Assembly: GCA_032249695.1 (NCBI GenBank)
Contig: JAVVHE010000006.1
Location: 62,001-126,000 of the forward strand
Reading direction: 5' to 3'
DNA length: 64,000 nucleotides
DNA from: JAVVHE01 sp032249695
GTDB lineage: Bacteria; Pseudomonadota; Alphaproteobacteria; Sphingomonadales; Sphingomonadaceae
The position numbers and the translations under genes are program-made. Position 1 is the stretch's first letter. Each line of letters starts with the position of its first letter. The notes below the pieces were generated by a model. It was not told the DNA's origin. It worked only from the letters and a program-made list of their open reading frames with translations, and did not search any database. Shown piece by piece: positions 32,478 through 41,732 of this stretch.

Positions 32478-32777
32478 ATGCGGAACCGCGCGGCCGGCGG
32501 CGTTGCCGTCCTCATCGCAGCGATGCCGGGCGCGGCGTGGGCCGATCCGCAGGGGTCGGGCCCGATCGTCGGTGCGCTGACGTGGATCCAGGACACGTTG
32601 ATGGGCCAGGTCGCGACGACGGTCGCGGTGATCGCGGTGGCGATGGTCGGCTTCATGATGCTGACCGGCCGCATGAACTGGCGCTTCGGCGCGACGGTCA
32701 TCGTCGGCTGCTTCGTGCTGTTCGGCGCAGCCTCGATCGTTGCCGGCATCCAGGGCGCGGCGCGCGCGGCGGGGTGA
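32478..32777 (+). CDS. virB2: VirB2/TrbC-like pilin
   Basis: 99 residues from the ATG at 32478. A signal peptide ends near GAAWADP, followed by two hydrophobic helices (VATTVAVIAVAMVGFMMLTG and FGATVIVGCFVLFGAASIVAG) separated by a short basic loop, the hallmark of VirB2 pilins. It would form the T4SS pilus. Confidence 0.82.
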   Translation: MRNRAAGGVAVLIAAMPGAAWADPQGSGPIVGALTWIQDTLMGQVATTVAVIAVAMVGFMMLTGRMNWRFGATVIVGCFVLFGAASIVAGIQGAARAAG

Positions 32778-32779
32778 CG

Positions 32780-33058
32780 ATGCTTGCGCGCTCGCCCGTA
32801 TTCCGCGCGCTGACCCGCCCGCAGATGCTGGGCGGCGTCACCTACAGCTTCTTCATCCTGAACGTCGCGGTGACGACCGAGGCGTTCCTCATCACGCGCA
32901 ATTTCTGGGCGCTGCCCGTGGCCCTGCTGGTGCATTCGGCTGGCTATCTCGCGTGCCTGCGCGAGCCGCGCGTGTTCGATCTGTGGCTGACCAAAGTGCG
33001 CCTGTGCCCCCGCGTGCCGAACTTCCGGCGCTGGGGCTGCAACAGCTACGCGCCGTGA
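32780..33058 (+). CDS. virB3: VirB3-like inner-membrane protein
   Basis: 92 residues. The LTRPQMLGGVTYSFFILN opening and paired hydrophobic segments followed by a short soluble tail match VirB3. An in-frame GTG at 32774 overlapping the virB2 stop is an alternative start. The stop overlaps the virB4 GTG. Confidence 0.82.
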   Translation: MLARSPVFRALTRPQMLGGVTYSFFILNVAVTTEAFLITRNFWALPVALLVHSAGYLACLREPRVFDLWLTKVRLCPRVPNFRRWGCNSYAP

Positions 33059-35466
33059 CGCGTCCCGCTCTCTGGGCGCGCAAGGAAGCCAGGGCAGGCG
33101 CGCGCCTGCCCTATGCCGCGCACGCCGACGACTCCACGCTCAGCCTGCGCGACGGCGCGCTGATGCAGTCGCTGATGGTCGGCGGGCTGCCGTTCGAGAC
33201 CGAGGACAGCGACCAGCTCAACCACATGCTCGGCGTGCGCGAGGTGATGCTGCGCGGCTCGCTCGATGCGCGCTTCGTGCTCTACCACCACATCATCCGG
33301 CGGCGCGTCGCGGTGGCTCCGGCGGGCGGGTTCGATCAGCCGTTCGCCGCCGAGCTCGACCGGCAGTGGCGCGCGCGGCTGGGCGGCCGCCGCCTGTTCG
33401 TGAACGAGCAGTTCGTGACCGTCGTCCGCCGCCCGCCGCGCGGCAAGACGGGCCTGCCCGAGCGGCTGGGTCGTCTGCTGCGGCGGCGCGGCGGGGATGA
33501 GGTCGATCCCACCGCGCTGCGCGAGCTCGACGCGGCGGTCGGAGCGCTGCTCGCAAATCTCGGCGGCTACGAGGCGCGGCGCTTGAGCTGTTACGAGACC
33601 GCAGCGGGACGCTGTTCGGAGCCGCTCGAGCTGCTGTCAGCACTCTACAACGGCGAGATGCGCCCGGTCCTGGTGCCGCCAGCGGCCACCGAACTTGGGC
33701 ACCACATCCCCTACCGGCGTCTCAGTTTCGGGCTCGACGCGCTCGAGCTCAACGGAGCGGGAGGGCGGCAGTTTGCGGGCGCGCTCAGCCTTAAGGACTA
33801 TCCCGCGGCGACGCGTCCGGGCGTGCTCGATGGCGTGCTGCGCCTGTCGGCCGAGTGCGTGCTGACGAGCAGCTTCGCCCCCGCCGACCGCCAGACCGCG
33901 CGCGAGCGGATCGATCTCGCGCTGCGCCGCCTGCGCGCGACCGACGACGAGCTGGCGACCGAGCGGCGCGAGATGCTGGCAGCGAAGGACGCGCTGGTGA
34001 GCGGCCAGACCGCGTTCGGCGACCATCATCTGTCGCTGCTGATCCGCGCGCCGGATCTCGCGACGCTCGATCGCGCGATGGCCGAGGGCGCGTCGGTGCT
34101 GGCCGATATCGGCGCGGTCGCGGTGCGCGAGGACGTGAATCTGGAGCCTGCCTTCTGGGCGCAGTTCCCGGGGAACGAAGCCTATGCGGTGCGCCGCGCG
34201 CTCGTCTCCACCGCCAACGCCGCTGGCTTCCTGTCGCTGCACGGCTTCCCGCTCGGCCGCGCCGAGGGCAACCACTGGGGCCCGGCGGTGACGCTGTTCG
34301 AAACGACCAGCGCGACGCCCTACTTCTTCAACTTTCACACGGGCGACCTCGGCCACTTCACGATCATCGGCCCGTCCGGATCGGGGAAGACCGTGGTGCT
34401 GAACTTCCTCGCGGCGCAGGCGCAGAAGATCGCGCCGCAGACCGTCCTGTTCGACAAGGACCGGGGGAGCGAGATTTTCGTCCGCGCGCTCGGCGGCCAC
34501 TATGCAGTGCTGCGGCCCGGCGAGCCGACCGGCTTCAACCCGCTCGCGCTCTCCGATACGCCCGCCAACCGCGCGTTCCTGGCGGACTGGCTTGGTGCGC
34601 TGCTCCAGCCAACGGGGCCGGAGGAGGAGAAGCTGATCGCGGCCGCGGTCGACACGGCCTACGACCACGATCCGCGCTTCCGCCGCCTGCGCTATCTGCG
34701 CGAGCTGCTGGCAGGCGCGCGGCGGCCCGAGGAGGGCGATCTCGCCAGCCGTCTGGCACCGTGGATCGGCAGCGGCCCCAACGCCTGGGCCTTCGACAAC
34801 GCCAGCGACGCGCTCGACCTGTCCGAGCGGGTGGTGGGCTTCGACCTGACCGAACTGCTCGATACCCCCGCGCTGCGCACGCCGGTGCTGCTCTATCTGT
34901 TCCACCGCATCGACGAGCGGCTGACCGGCGACCCGGCGATGATCCTGATCGACGAGGGCTGGAAGGCGCTGGACGACCCCGTATTCGCCGCGCGCATCCG
35001 TGACTGGCTGAAAACGCTGAGGAAGCGGAACGCGATCGTCGGCTTCGGCACCCAGTCGGCGCGCGACGCCTTGGACAGCCGGATCGCGAGCGCCATCGTC
35101 GAGCAGACCGCGACGCAGATCTTCATGCCCAACAGCCGCGCACGCGAGGAGGATTATTGCGGCGGCTTCGGCCTCAGCGCGCACGAGCTTGAGCTGATCC
35201 GCGCGCTGCCCGCGCACAGCCGCTGCTTCCTGGTGCGCCACGCCAACCATTCGGTGGTGATCCGGCTCGATCTCGGCGGCATGGCCGAACTGCTGACGGT
35301 GCTGTCGGGCCGCGAGGCGACCGTGCGCCAGCTCGATGCGCTGCGCCGCGCGCACGGTGACGATCCCGCCCGCTGGTATGCCGCGCTGACGGGTGCGCCG
35401 TGGCGCGGGGCCGATGCCGGGGTGGGCGGCGCCGCGCCCGCCGCGTGGGCGGAGGCTGCCCAATAA
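33055..35466 (+). CDS. virB4: VirB4 ATPase of the type IV secretion system
   Basis: 803 residues from GTG 33055. The N-terminal VirB4 domain (CagE/TrbE type) is followed by the P-loop ATPase: Walker A IIGPSGSGKTV (near residue 438) and Walker B MILIDEGWKALDD, then GFGTQSARDAL. VirB4 energises pilus assembly and substrate transfer. Length and order are normal. The stop shares one base with the next ATG (TAATG). Confidence 0.93.
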   Translation: MTRPALWARKEARAGARLPYAAHADDSTLSLRDGALMQSLMVGGLPFETEDSDQLNHMLGVREVMLRGSLDARFVLYHHIIRRRVAVAPAGGFDQPFAAELDRQWRARLGGRRLFVNEQFVTVVRRPPRGKTGLPERLGRLLRRRGGDEVDPTALRELDAAVGALLANLGGYEARRLSCYETAAGRCSEPLELLSALYNGEMRPVLVPPAATELGHHIPYRRLSFGLDALELNGAGGRQFAGALSLKDYPAATRPGVLDGVLRLSAECVLTSSFAPADRQTARERIDLALRRLRATDDELATERREMLAAKDALVSGQTAFGDHHLSLLIRAPDLATLDRAMAEGASVLADIGAVAVREDVNLEPAFWAQFPGNEAYAVRRALVSTANAAGFLSLHGFPLGRAEGNHWGPAVTLFETTSATPYFFNFHTGDLGHFTIIGPSGSGKTVVLNFLAAQAQKIAPQTVLFDKDRGSEIFVRALGGHYAVLRPGEPTGFNPLALSDTPANRAFLADWLGALLQPTGPEEEKLIAAAVDTAYDHDPRFRRLRYLRELLAGARRPEEGDLASRLAPWIGSGPNAWAFDNASDALDLSERVVGFDLTELLDTPALRTPVLLYLFHRIDERLTGDPAMILIDEGWKALDDPVFAARIRDWLKTLRKRNAIVGFGTQSARDALDSRIASAIVEQTATQIFMPNSRAREEDYCGGFGLSAHELELIRALPAHSRCFLVRHANHSVVIRLDLGGMAELLTVLSGREATVRQLDALRRAHGDDPARWYAALTGAPWRGADAGVGGAAPAAWAEAAQ

Positions 35467-37364
35467 TGCCGTGCCCGGCGCTGTCGGCGAGCGGGGGCGG
35501 AGCGATCTCCGCAGCGCTGAAGGTCATCGATTGCCAGACTGGCGCCGCAGTCGAGCTCGCCTTCGCGCGGCTGTTCGGCCCGGCGGGCGCGCTGACGCAG
35601 GCGCTGACCGTGGCGCTCACCATCTACGTCGCGCTGTTCGCGCTGGCGCTGCTATCGGGGCGCGCCGGGCTCAGCGCGCGCATGATGGCGCCGCGGCTGC
35701 TGACGATCGGGCTGGTGCTGACCTTCGTCACCAGCTGGGCGGCCTATCAGTCGGTCGTGTGGCAGCTTTTGACCGCAGCGCCCGACGAGGTGGCGCGCGC
35801 GCTCCTGGGATCGGGCGGCAGCGCGACCGAGCTGTTCGCCTCGCGGCTGGACGCCCTGTTCGCGATCCTCGCGCAGACCGCGCAGCTGTCGGCGGCCGCC
35901 CCGGCGGTGGCGGGGGCGGCCGCCGCGCCCGCGGTGATGGGCAGCGCCCCCAAGCCCGCGGACCTGCTGTGGCTGTCGGCGCTGATGCTGCTGCTCGGCA
36001 CGGCGGGGGTGCTGATCGCGGCGCGGATCGCGCTGGCGGCGGTGCTGGCGATCGGGCCGGTGTTCATCGTCTGCGGGCTGTTCGGCGCAACCCGGGGGCT
36101 GTTCGCGGGCTGGCTGAAGCTCGCAGTGATGCTGGCGCTGACGCCGCTGTTCGCGGTGCTGTTGGGCGGCGGCACGCTGGCGCTGTCGGCGCCGCTCGTG
36201 GCGGCGCTCGCTGTCTCGGGCGGGCGCGTGTCGCTTGAGCTTGCGGCGAGCTTCGCGCTGGCGGCGTTTGTCTATCTGGCGCTGATGCTGCTGGCGCTGC
36301 GGGCGTCGGCGATGATCGTCTCGGGCTGGCGCATCGGCGGGCGTGATCGAGCCGGGCGGGATGACGCCGCGACCGGCCCGGGCGCGACGGCCTTGCTGGC
36401 CGGTGACGCCGCGGCTGCGGCTGCCGGCAGCGACGAGGCCCGCGTGCGCCAGCTGGTCCGTTCGCTGGCACCGATCGCCGGGGGGGCGGCCGGCGCGGCG
36501 GGCGACGGCGGGCCGGGCGTCATTGACCGTCGCCGCAGCACGGTCGTCGCCGCGCCCGACGCAGCCGCGCCCGCTCCCGCGCCGGTCGACCCCGGCGCCC
36601 GCGATCCGCGCCTGCGCCCGCTCGGCCGTCGCTTCCGCGCGCCCGTTGCCGCCGCCGCGGTGATCGCCGCGCTGGCGCTCGGTCACCCGCCGGCGGCGCG
36701 CGCTGAGGGGCGCATCCGCACGCTGGCCTACGGCGCCGACCAGATCGTGACGGTCAGCGGCACGCGCGGCATCCAGACGATGATCGAGTTCGCGCCCGAC
36801 GAGCGCATCGAGAATATCGCGGTCGGGGACAGCGCGATGTGGCAGGTCACGCCCAACAAGCGCGCCAACCTCGTGTTCCTGAAGCCGCTCGCTCCGGGTG
36901 CGCGCACCAACATGACGGTGGTGACCGACCGGCGGCGCTATCTGTTCGATCTGCGCACCGCCCCGCCGCGCGCGTTGCCGATCTACGCGATCCGCTTCAC
37001 CTACCCGCAGGAGAGGATCGAACTGCCGCCACCGCCTCCGCCACCCGCACCCAAGCCCCAACCCACGCTGAACGAGCGCTGGATTGCGAAGGGCGACGCC
37101 AAGCTGCTGCCTGTACGCGTCTATGACGACGGGGATAGCACGTTCATGGCGTGGGCTCCGTCGGCCGAGCTGCCAGCGGTGCTTGCGGTTGGAGCCGACG
37201 GGCAGGAGGGGCCGGTCAACGCAACGATGCGCGACGGCGTGCTGGTGATCGAGGGCGTGGCCCCACGCTATGTGCTGCGGATCGGCAGGGCGGTCGCGAC
37301 ACTGGTCAACGGCGGCCCGCCGCGCGCCGCCGCCGCTGCTGCCCCGGGCCAGGCAGGCGGCTGA
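35466..37364 (+). CDS. VirB6-VirB9 fusion protein
   Basis: A single 632-residue frame. Residues about 1-300 are a VirB6/TrbL polytopic domain with multiple membrane helices (for example LTQALTVALTIYVALFALAL and IALAAVLAIGPVFIVCGLFG). A Pro/Ala/Arg-rich linker (about 300-395) follows. From about residue 395 a VirB9/TrbG protein begins, complete with what would be its own signal peptide (VIAALALGHPPAARAEG) and family segments GRIRTLAYGADQIVTV, IAVGDSAMWQV, RTNMTVVTDRR, YAIRFTYP and the later VYDDGDSTFMAW. VirB9 is normally a separate periplasmic protein, so either the signal acts as an extra membrane helix with later cleavage, or translation restarts internally (a GTG encodes the first residue of VIAALALG). 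Confidence 0.8.
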   Translation: MPCPALSASGGGAISAALKVIDCQTGAAVELAFARLFGPAGALTQALTVALTIYVALFALALLSGRAGLSARMMAPRLLTIGLVLTFVTSWAAYQSVVWQLLTAAPDEVARALLGSGGSATELFASRLDALFAILAQTAQLSAAAPAVAGAAAAPAVMGSAPKPADLLWLSALMLLLGTAGVLIAARIALAAVLAIGPVFIVCGLFGATRGLFAGWLKLAVMLALTPLFAVLLGGGTLALSAPLVAALAVSGGRVSLELAASFALAAFVYLALMLLALRASAMIVSGWRIGGRDRAGRDDAATGPGATALLAGDAAAAAAGSDEARVRQLVRSLAPIAGGAAGAAGDGGPGVIDRRRSTVVAAPDAAAPAPAPVDPGARDPRLRPLGRRFRAPVAAAAVIAALALGHPPAARAEGRIRTLAYGADQIVTVSGTRGIQTMIEFAPDERIENIAVGDSAMWQVTPNKRANLVFLKPLAPGARTNMTVVTDRRRYLFDLRTAPPRALPIYAIRFTYPQERIELPPPPPPPAPKPQPTLNERWIAKGDAKLLPVRVYDDGDSTFMAWAPSAELPAVLAVGADGQEGPVNATMRDGVLVIEGVAPRYVLRIGRAVATLVNGGPPRAAAAAAPGQAGG

Positions 37365-38482
37365 TGCGCGGTGCACTTCCAGGGGGAAGCGTCGCCACCG
37401 ATCCGCGTCCGGCGCTTGGGCTCGATGCGCTCGAAGCCGCGCAGGAGATACGCTATCCGCAGGTCGCGGCGCGCGGCGGTGCGGGCGACTGGGGCGTGCT
37501 CGCTGCAGGCGGGGTGATCGCGGTGCTGCTTGGTGCGCTCACCTTCAACTCGCTTCGGCGCGTCCCGGAGCCGCGCACCGCTGCCGTCCAGCCCGCCCCG
37601 GTGCCGAATCCCGCGCCCGCCGCCAATGCACCTGCGCCGCAGCCCGTCCCGGCCCTCCTCCAACCCGCGCCGCCGGTGCAGCAGCCTCAGTCGCAGCCGC
37701 TCGCCCAGCCCGCGCGCGTGGTGACCGTGGTGCAGCCCGCCGCCGGCAGCGAGCGTGCGCCGGTGCTCGTGTTCGACAACGCCGGACCGGTTGCCTCCGC
37801 CACCGCTCCCGGCGTCGCCGCGCCGCCGATCGGAGCCGCTGCCGCGCCGCCCAAGGCTCCAGCCACCGACCTCACCGCCGAGGAGCTGTTCGCGCGGCGC
37901 ATCGGCGGCGAGGGTGCGACCGCGAGCGCCACGCGCATCGACAATCCCGCGACCACCGTCGCGCAGGGCACGCTGATGAGCGCGGTGCTTGAAACCGCGC
38001 TCGATAGCGACACGCCGGGCTTCGTGCGCGCGGTTATCAGCCGCGACGTGCGCGGCTTCGACGGCTCTGCGGTCCTAGTGCCGCGTGGCAGCCATGTGAT
38101 CGGCCAGTATAAGAGCGGGCTTGCCGTCGGGCAGACGCGCGCCTTCATCCTGTGGACGCGACTAATCAGGCCCGATGGCGTTTCGATCGACCTCGCCTCG
38201 CCCGCCACCGATTCGGCCGGGCGTAACGGGCTGACCGGCAAGGTTGACAGCCACTTCGTCAAACGCTTCAGCGGCGCGATCCTGCTGTCGCTGATCCCGG
38301 CCGTAGGGCAGGCGATCGGTGGCGGCGGCACTTCGATCGTGCTCGCCGGGCCGCAGCAGGCGGTCGGCTCGGCCGCATCGCAGAACCTCAGCATCCCGCC
38401 CACGGTGCGCGTGGCGCAGGGCGCGCCGATCCGCATCTTCGTTGCGCGCGACCTCGATTTCTCGACCGCCTCGCTTCCCTGA
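37364..38482 (+). CDS. virB10: VirB10-like core-complex protein
   Basis: 372 residues; ATG overlaps the upstream TGA. One inner-membrane anchor (about 43-62: WGVLAAGGVIAVLLGALTF), a long Pro-rich periplasmic stretch (about 68-130), then the TrbI/VirB10 beta-barrel domain: LMSAVLETALDSDTPGFVRAVI, LVPRGSHVIGQYKSG, RLIRPDGVSIDLASPATD and the C-terminal RIFVARDLDF. It spans from inner to outer membrane and senses ATPase activity in known systems. Confidence 0.9.
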   Translation: MRGALPGGSVATDPRPALGLDALEAAQEIRYPQVAARGGAGDWGVLAAGGVIAVLLGALTFNSLRRVPEPRTAAVQPAPVPNPAPAANAPAPQPVPALLQPAPPVQQPQSQPLAQPARVVTVVQPAAGSERAPVLVFDNAGPVASATAPGVAAPPIGAAAAPPKAPATDLTAEELFARRIGGEGATASATRIDNPATTVAQGTLMSAVLETALDSDTPGFVRAVISRDVRGFDGSAVLVPRGSHVIGQYKSGLAVGQTRAFILWTRLIRPDGVSIDLASPATDSAGRNGLTGKVDSHFVKRFSGAILLSLIPAVGQAIGGGGTSIVLAGPQQAVGSAASQNLSIPPTVRVAQGAPIRIFVARDLDFSTASLP

Positions 38483-39456
38483 TGACTACCGCCGCCGAGG
38501 TCGTGCCGCTGCCGGAAGGCGTTTATCTGTCGGCGCATCTCGCGCCCTTCCAGCCGTGGCTGGCGCGCGAGGACGTGAGCGAAGTGATGGTCAACCGACC
38601 CGGCGAGCTGTGGGTCGACGGAGCGGGCGGCATGGCGCGGGTCGACGCGCCCGCGGTCGACGATCGGCTGCTCGAGCGCCTCGCCCAGCAGATCGCGCGC
38701 GCCAGCCACCAGGGCATCAACCGCGAGCGGCCGCTGCTCGCCGCGACACTGCCCGACGGCGCGCGCGTGCAGGTCGCGGCCCCGCCCGCGACCCGCGAGC
38801 ATTGGGCGCTCGCCATCCGCCGCCACCGCGTCGCCGACGTCCCACTCGACGCCTACGACCGCGGGCCGATCGCGCCGCCACCGCCGCCCGCCTGGCGCCG
38901 TCAAAGCCCGCACGCCGATCCGGTCGGCTTCCTGAAAGCGGCCGCGGCGGCTCGCGCGACGATCCTCATCAGCGGCGGCACCTCCTCGGGCAAGACCACG
39001 TTCCTCAATGCGCTGATGCGCGAGGTACCAAGGCGTGAGCGGATCATCCTGGTGGAGGACACACCCGAGATCCGGCTGAGCCACCGCAATGCGCTCGGTC
39101 TCGTCGCCGTGCGCGGTGAACTGGGCGAAGCCAGGGTCACCACCGACGACCTCCTCCAGGCGAGCCTCCGGATGCGCCCCGACCGCATCGTTCTGGGCGA
39201 GCTGCGCGGGCGCGAGGCGGTCAGCTTCCTGCGCGCGATCAACACCGGCCACCCCGGCAGCTTCTCGACGATCCACGCCAACAGCCCGACCAAGGCGCTC
39301 GACCAGCTGGCGCTGATGGTGATGCAGACCGGTCTCGGCCTCAGCCGCGCGGAGACGATCGTTTATGCGCGATCGGTCATCGACGTGGTGGTGCAGCTGG
39401 AGCTGGCAGACGGCGAGCGCCGGATCGCCGAAATCCTGATCGCCGACGGAGCATAG
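38482..39456 (+). CDS. virB11: VirB11-family traffic ATPase
   Basis: 324 residues. The N-terminal domain (VSEVMVNRPGELWVD) precedes the secretion-ATPase domain: Walker A ISGGTSSGKTT, Asp box VEDTPEIRL, Walker B RIVLGELRGREAVSFL and the His box NTGHPGSFSTIHANS. It switches the apparatus between pilus building and export. It is the last T4SS gene; its ATG overlaps the virB10 stop. Confidence 0.92.
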   Translation: MTTAAEVVPLPEGVYLSAHLAPFQPWLAREDVSEVMVNRPGELWVDGAGGMARVDAPAVDDRLLERLAQQIARASHQGINRERPLLAATLPDGARVQVAAPPATREHWALAIRRHRVADVPLDAYDRGPIAPPPPPAWRRQSPHADPVGFLKAAAAARATILISGGTSSGKTTFLNALMREVPRRERIILVEDTPEIRLSHRNALGLVAVRGELGEARVTTDDLLQASLRMRPDRIVLGELRGREAVSFLRAINTGHPGSFSTIHANSPTKALDQLALMVMQTGLGLSRAETIVYARSVIDVVVQLELADGERRIAEILIADGA

Positions 39457-39513
39457 CAGCTGCGCGGGCACCGCGGCTTGGCGCGGGCGCGGCCGGCGCG
39501 TAGCAGCGGCAAC

Positions 39514-40707
39514 ATGACCTTCTACGACGAGATTGAAGCCGAGCTGGACGGCCTGAAGCGTGAGCGACTGCTGAAGGGCGAGCTGGTGCTATCCACCCCG
39601 CAGGGCGCCGACATCCGCGTCGGCGCCGACCCTCGGCTCAACCTCTGCGCCAACAATTATCTGGGCCTCGCCAACGACCCGCGCATTGTCGAAGCCTCGA
39701 TCGCGGCGACGCGCCAGTGGGGCGCGGGCTATGCCAGCGTGCGCTTCATCTGCGGCACCAGCGAGCTCCACAAGGAGCTGGAGCGCGAGACCGCCGACTT
39801 CCTGGGCTTTGAGGACTGCATCACCTTCGCCGCCGCTTTCGACGCCAACGGCGCGCTGTTCGAGCCGCTGTTCCATGCCGGGGACGCGATCATCTCCGAC
39901 GCGCTGAACCACGCGTCGATCATCGATGGCATCCGGCTCTCGAAGGCCAAGCGCTATCGCTATGCGAACGGCGACATGGCCGATCTGGACCGGCAGCTGC
40001 AGGCCGCCCGCGCCGAGGGTGCCCGGCGCATCGTGGTGGCGACCGACGGCGTGTTCTCGATGGACGGCTATCTCGCCAAGCTGCCGCGCATTGTCGAGCT
40101 TGCACGCGCGCACGGTGCGCTGGTGATGGTCGACGATTGCCACTCGACCGGCGTGCTCGGGCGGCAGGGGCGCGGCACCGCCGACCAGCTGGGCGTGGGC
40201 GACGGGGTCGACCTGCTGACCGGCACCTACGGCAAGGCGCTGGGCGGTGCGATGGGCGGCTTCATCTGCGCGAAGGCGCCCGTGGTGCGGCTGCTGCGCG
40301 AGCGGGCGCGGCCCTACCTGTTTTCGAACGCGCTGGCGCCCGCGGTGTGCGGCGCCGCGCTGAAGGCGATTGAGCTCTGCCGGGGGCCCGAGGGCGACGC
40401 GATGCGCGTACAGCTGCGCGCCAATGCCGAGCGTTTCCGGACGGGGCTGGAGACGGCCGGCTTCACGCTGTTGCCGGGCGATCACCCGATCATCCCGGTG
40501 ATGCTGGGCGAGGCGGGTGCAGCGTCGACCCTTGCGGCGGCGCTGCTGGAGCGCGGTGTGTACGTGCGCGCGTTCAGCTTCCCGGTGGTGCCGCGCGGGC
40601 AGGCGCGCATCCGCACGCAGATGTCGGCGGCGCTGACTGCCGAACAGATCGACGAGGCGATCGCCGCCTTCAGCGATGCGGGCCGTGCAACGGGGGTGCT
40701 CAACTGA
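39514..40707 (+). CDS. kbl: glycine C-acetyltransferase (2-amino-3-ketobutyrate CoA ligase)
   Basis: 397 residues, the standard Kbl length. This PLP enzyme splits 2-amino-3-ketobutyrate with CoA into glycine and acetyl-CoA. Landmarks: NNYLGLANDPRI, FICGTSELHKELE, DALNHASIIDGIRL, the PLP-contacting VDDCHSTGVLG, and the Schiff-base Lys in TGTYGKALGGAMGG. It directly overlaps tdh (TGATG); together they form the threonine dehydrogenase route. Confidence 0.94.
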   Translation: MTFYDEIEAELDGLKRERLLKGELVLSTPQGADIRVGADPRLNLCANNYLGLANDPRIVEASIAATRQWGAGYASVRFICGTSELHKELERETADFLGFEDCITFAAAFDANGALFEPLFHAGDAIISDALNHASIIDGIRLSKAKRYRYANGDMADLDRQLQAARAEGARRIVVATDGVFSMDGYLAKLPRIVELARAHGALVMVDDCHSTGVLGRQGRGTADQLGVGDGVDLLTGTYGKALGGAMGGFICAKAPVVRLLRERARPYLFSNALAPAVCGAALKAIELCRGPEGDAMRVQLRANAERFRTGLETAGFTLLPGDHPIIPVMLGEAGAASTLAAALLERGVYVRAFSFPVVPRGQARIRTQMSAALTAEQIDEAIAAFSDAGRATGVLN

Positions 40708-41732
40708 TGGACGCGCTCGCCAAGCTGAAGCCCGAGCCGGGCATCTGGCTGACCGAGGCCGAGACGCCCGTCTGTGGGCCGGGAGACGTACTCATTCGAG
40801 TCACGCATACCGCGATCTGCGGCACCGACGTCCATATCTACCTTTGGGACGACTGGGCGCAGCGCACCGTGCCCGTGCCGATGATCGTCGGCCACGAATA
40901 TGCGGGCGAGATCGTCGAAGTCGGCCGCGACGTGACCCGGTCGCTGAAGCCCGGCCAGCGAGTGAGCGGCGAGGGGCATGTCATCGACCTCAACAGCGCG
41001 GCGGCGCGCGCTGGCCGCTTCCACCTTGATCCCGGCACGAAGGGCGTCGGCGTCAACCGGCAGGGTGCGTTCGCGGAATATGTGGCGATCCCGGCGTTCA
41101 ACGCGGTGCCGCTGCCCGACGATGTGCCGGGCGAGGTGGGTGCGCTGCTCGATCCGTTCGGCAATGCCGTGCACACCGCACAGCAATTCGATTTGATGGG
41201 CGAGGACGTGCTGGTTACCGGGGCAGGGCCGATCGGCATCATGGCGGCGATGGTGGCGCGCCGGGCCGGGGCGCGGTCGGTGGTGATCACCGATATCAAC
41301 CCCTACCGCCTTGATCTTGCGGCGAAACTGGCCAACGTGCGGCCGGTAAATGTCGCCCGTGAGGAGCTGCGCGACGCGATGGCGGCCGAGGGCGTGGAGG
41401 ACGGGTTCGGCGTCGCGCTGGAGATTTCGGGCGCTCCGTCGGCGATCGTGCAGGCGGCTAACGCGCTGAAAATGGGCGGCGGGCTGGCGCTGCTGGGCAT
41501 CCCGGCCAAGCCGATGGAGTTCAACTGGGGGCCAGTGATCTTCAAGGCGCTGACGATCAAGTGCGTCTATGGTCGCGAGATGTTCGAGACCTGGCGCAAG
41601 GGCCTCGGTCTGCTCCGCGGCGGCCTGGACCTGACCCCTCTGATCACGCACCGCCTGCCTTATCGCGAGTATCAGCGGGGGTTCGAGACAATGGCGGGCG
41701 GGCAATCGGGGAAGGTTGTGTTGAGTTGGTGA
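40707..41732 (+). CDS. tdh: L-threonine 3-dehydrogenase
   Basis: 341 residues. A zinc-dependent medium-chain dehydrogenase: ICGTDVHIYLWDDWAQ (catalytic-zinc Cys), VGHEYAGEIVEVG, RVSGEGHV, the Rossmann motif VTGAGPIGIMAA and CVYGREMFETW. It oxidises threonine to 2-amino-3-ketobutyrate for Kbl. One feature to check: after RVSGEGHV the region that usually supplies structural-zinc cysteines reads IDLNSAAARAGRFHLDPGT with no cysteine, so the structural zinc site seems lost. Confidence 0.9.
   Translation: MDALAKLKPEPGIWLTEAETPVCGPGDVLIRVTHTAICGTDVHIYLWDDWAQRTVPVPMIVGHEYAGEIVEVGRDVTRSLKPGQRVSGEGHVIDLNSAAARAGRFHLDPGTKGVGVNRQGAFAEYVAIPAFNAVPLPDDVPGEVGALLDPFGNAVHTAQQFDLMGEDVLVTGAGPIGIMAAMVARRAGARSVVITDINPYRLDLAAKLANVRPVNVAREELRDAMAAEGVEDGFGVALEISGAPSAIVQAANALKMGGGLALLGIPAKPMEFNWGPVIFKALTIKCVYGREMFETWRKGLGLLRGGLDLTPLITHRLPYREYQRGFETMAGGQSGKVVLSW

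Noticed and set aside
37687..39471. 594-codon minus-strand frame across virB10-virB11
   Set aside because: Shadow of two well-supported T4SS genes with no own motifs.
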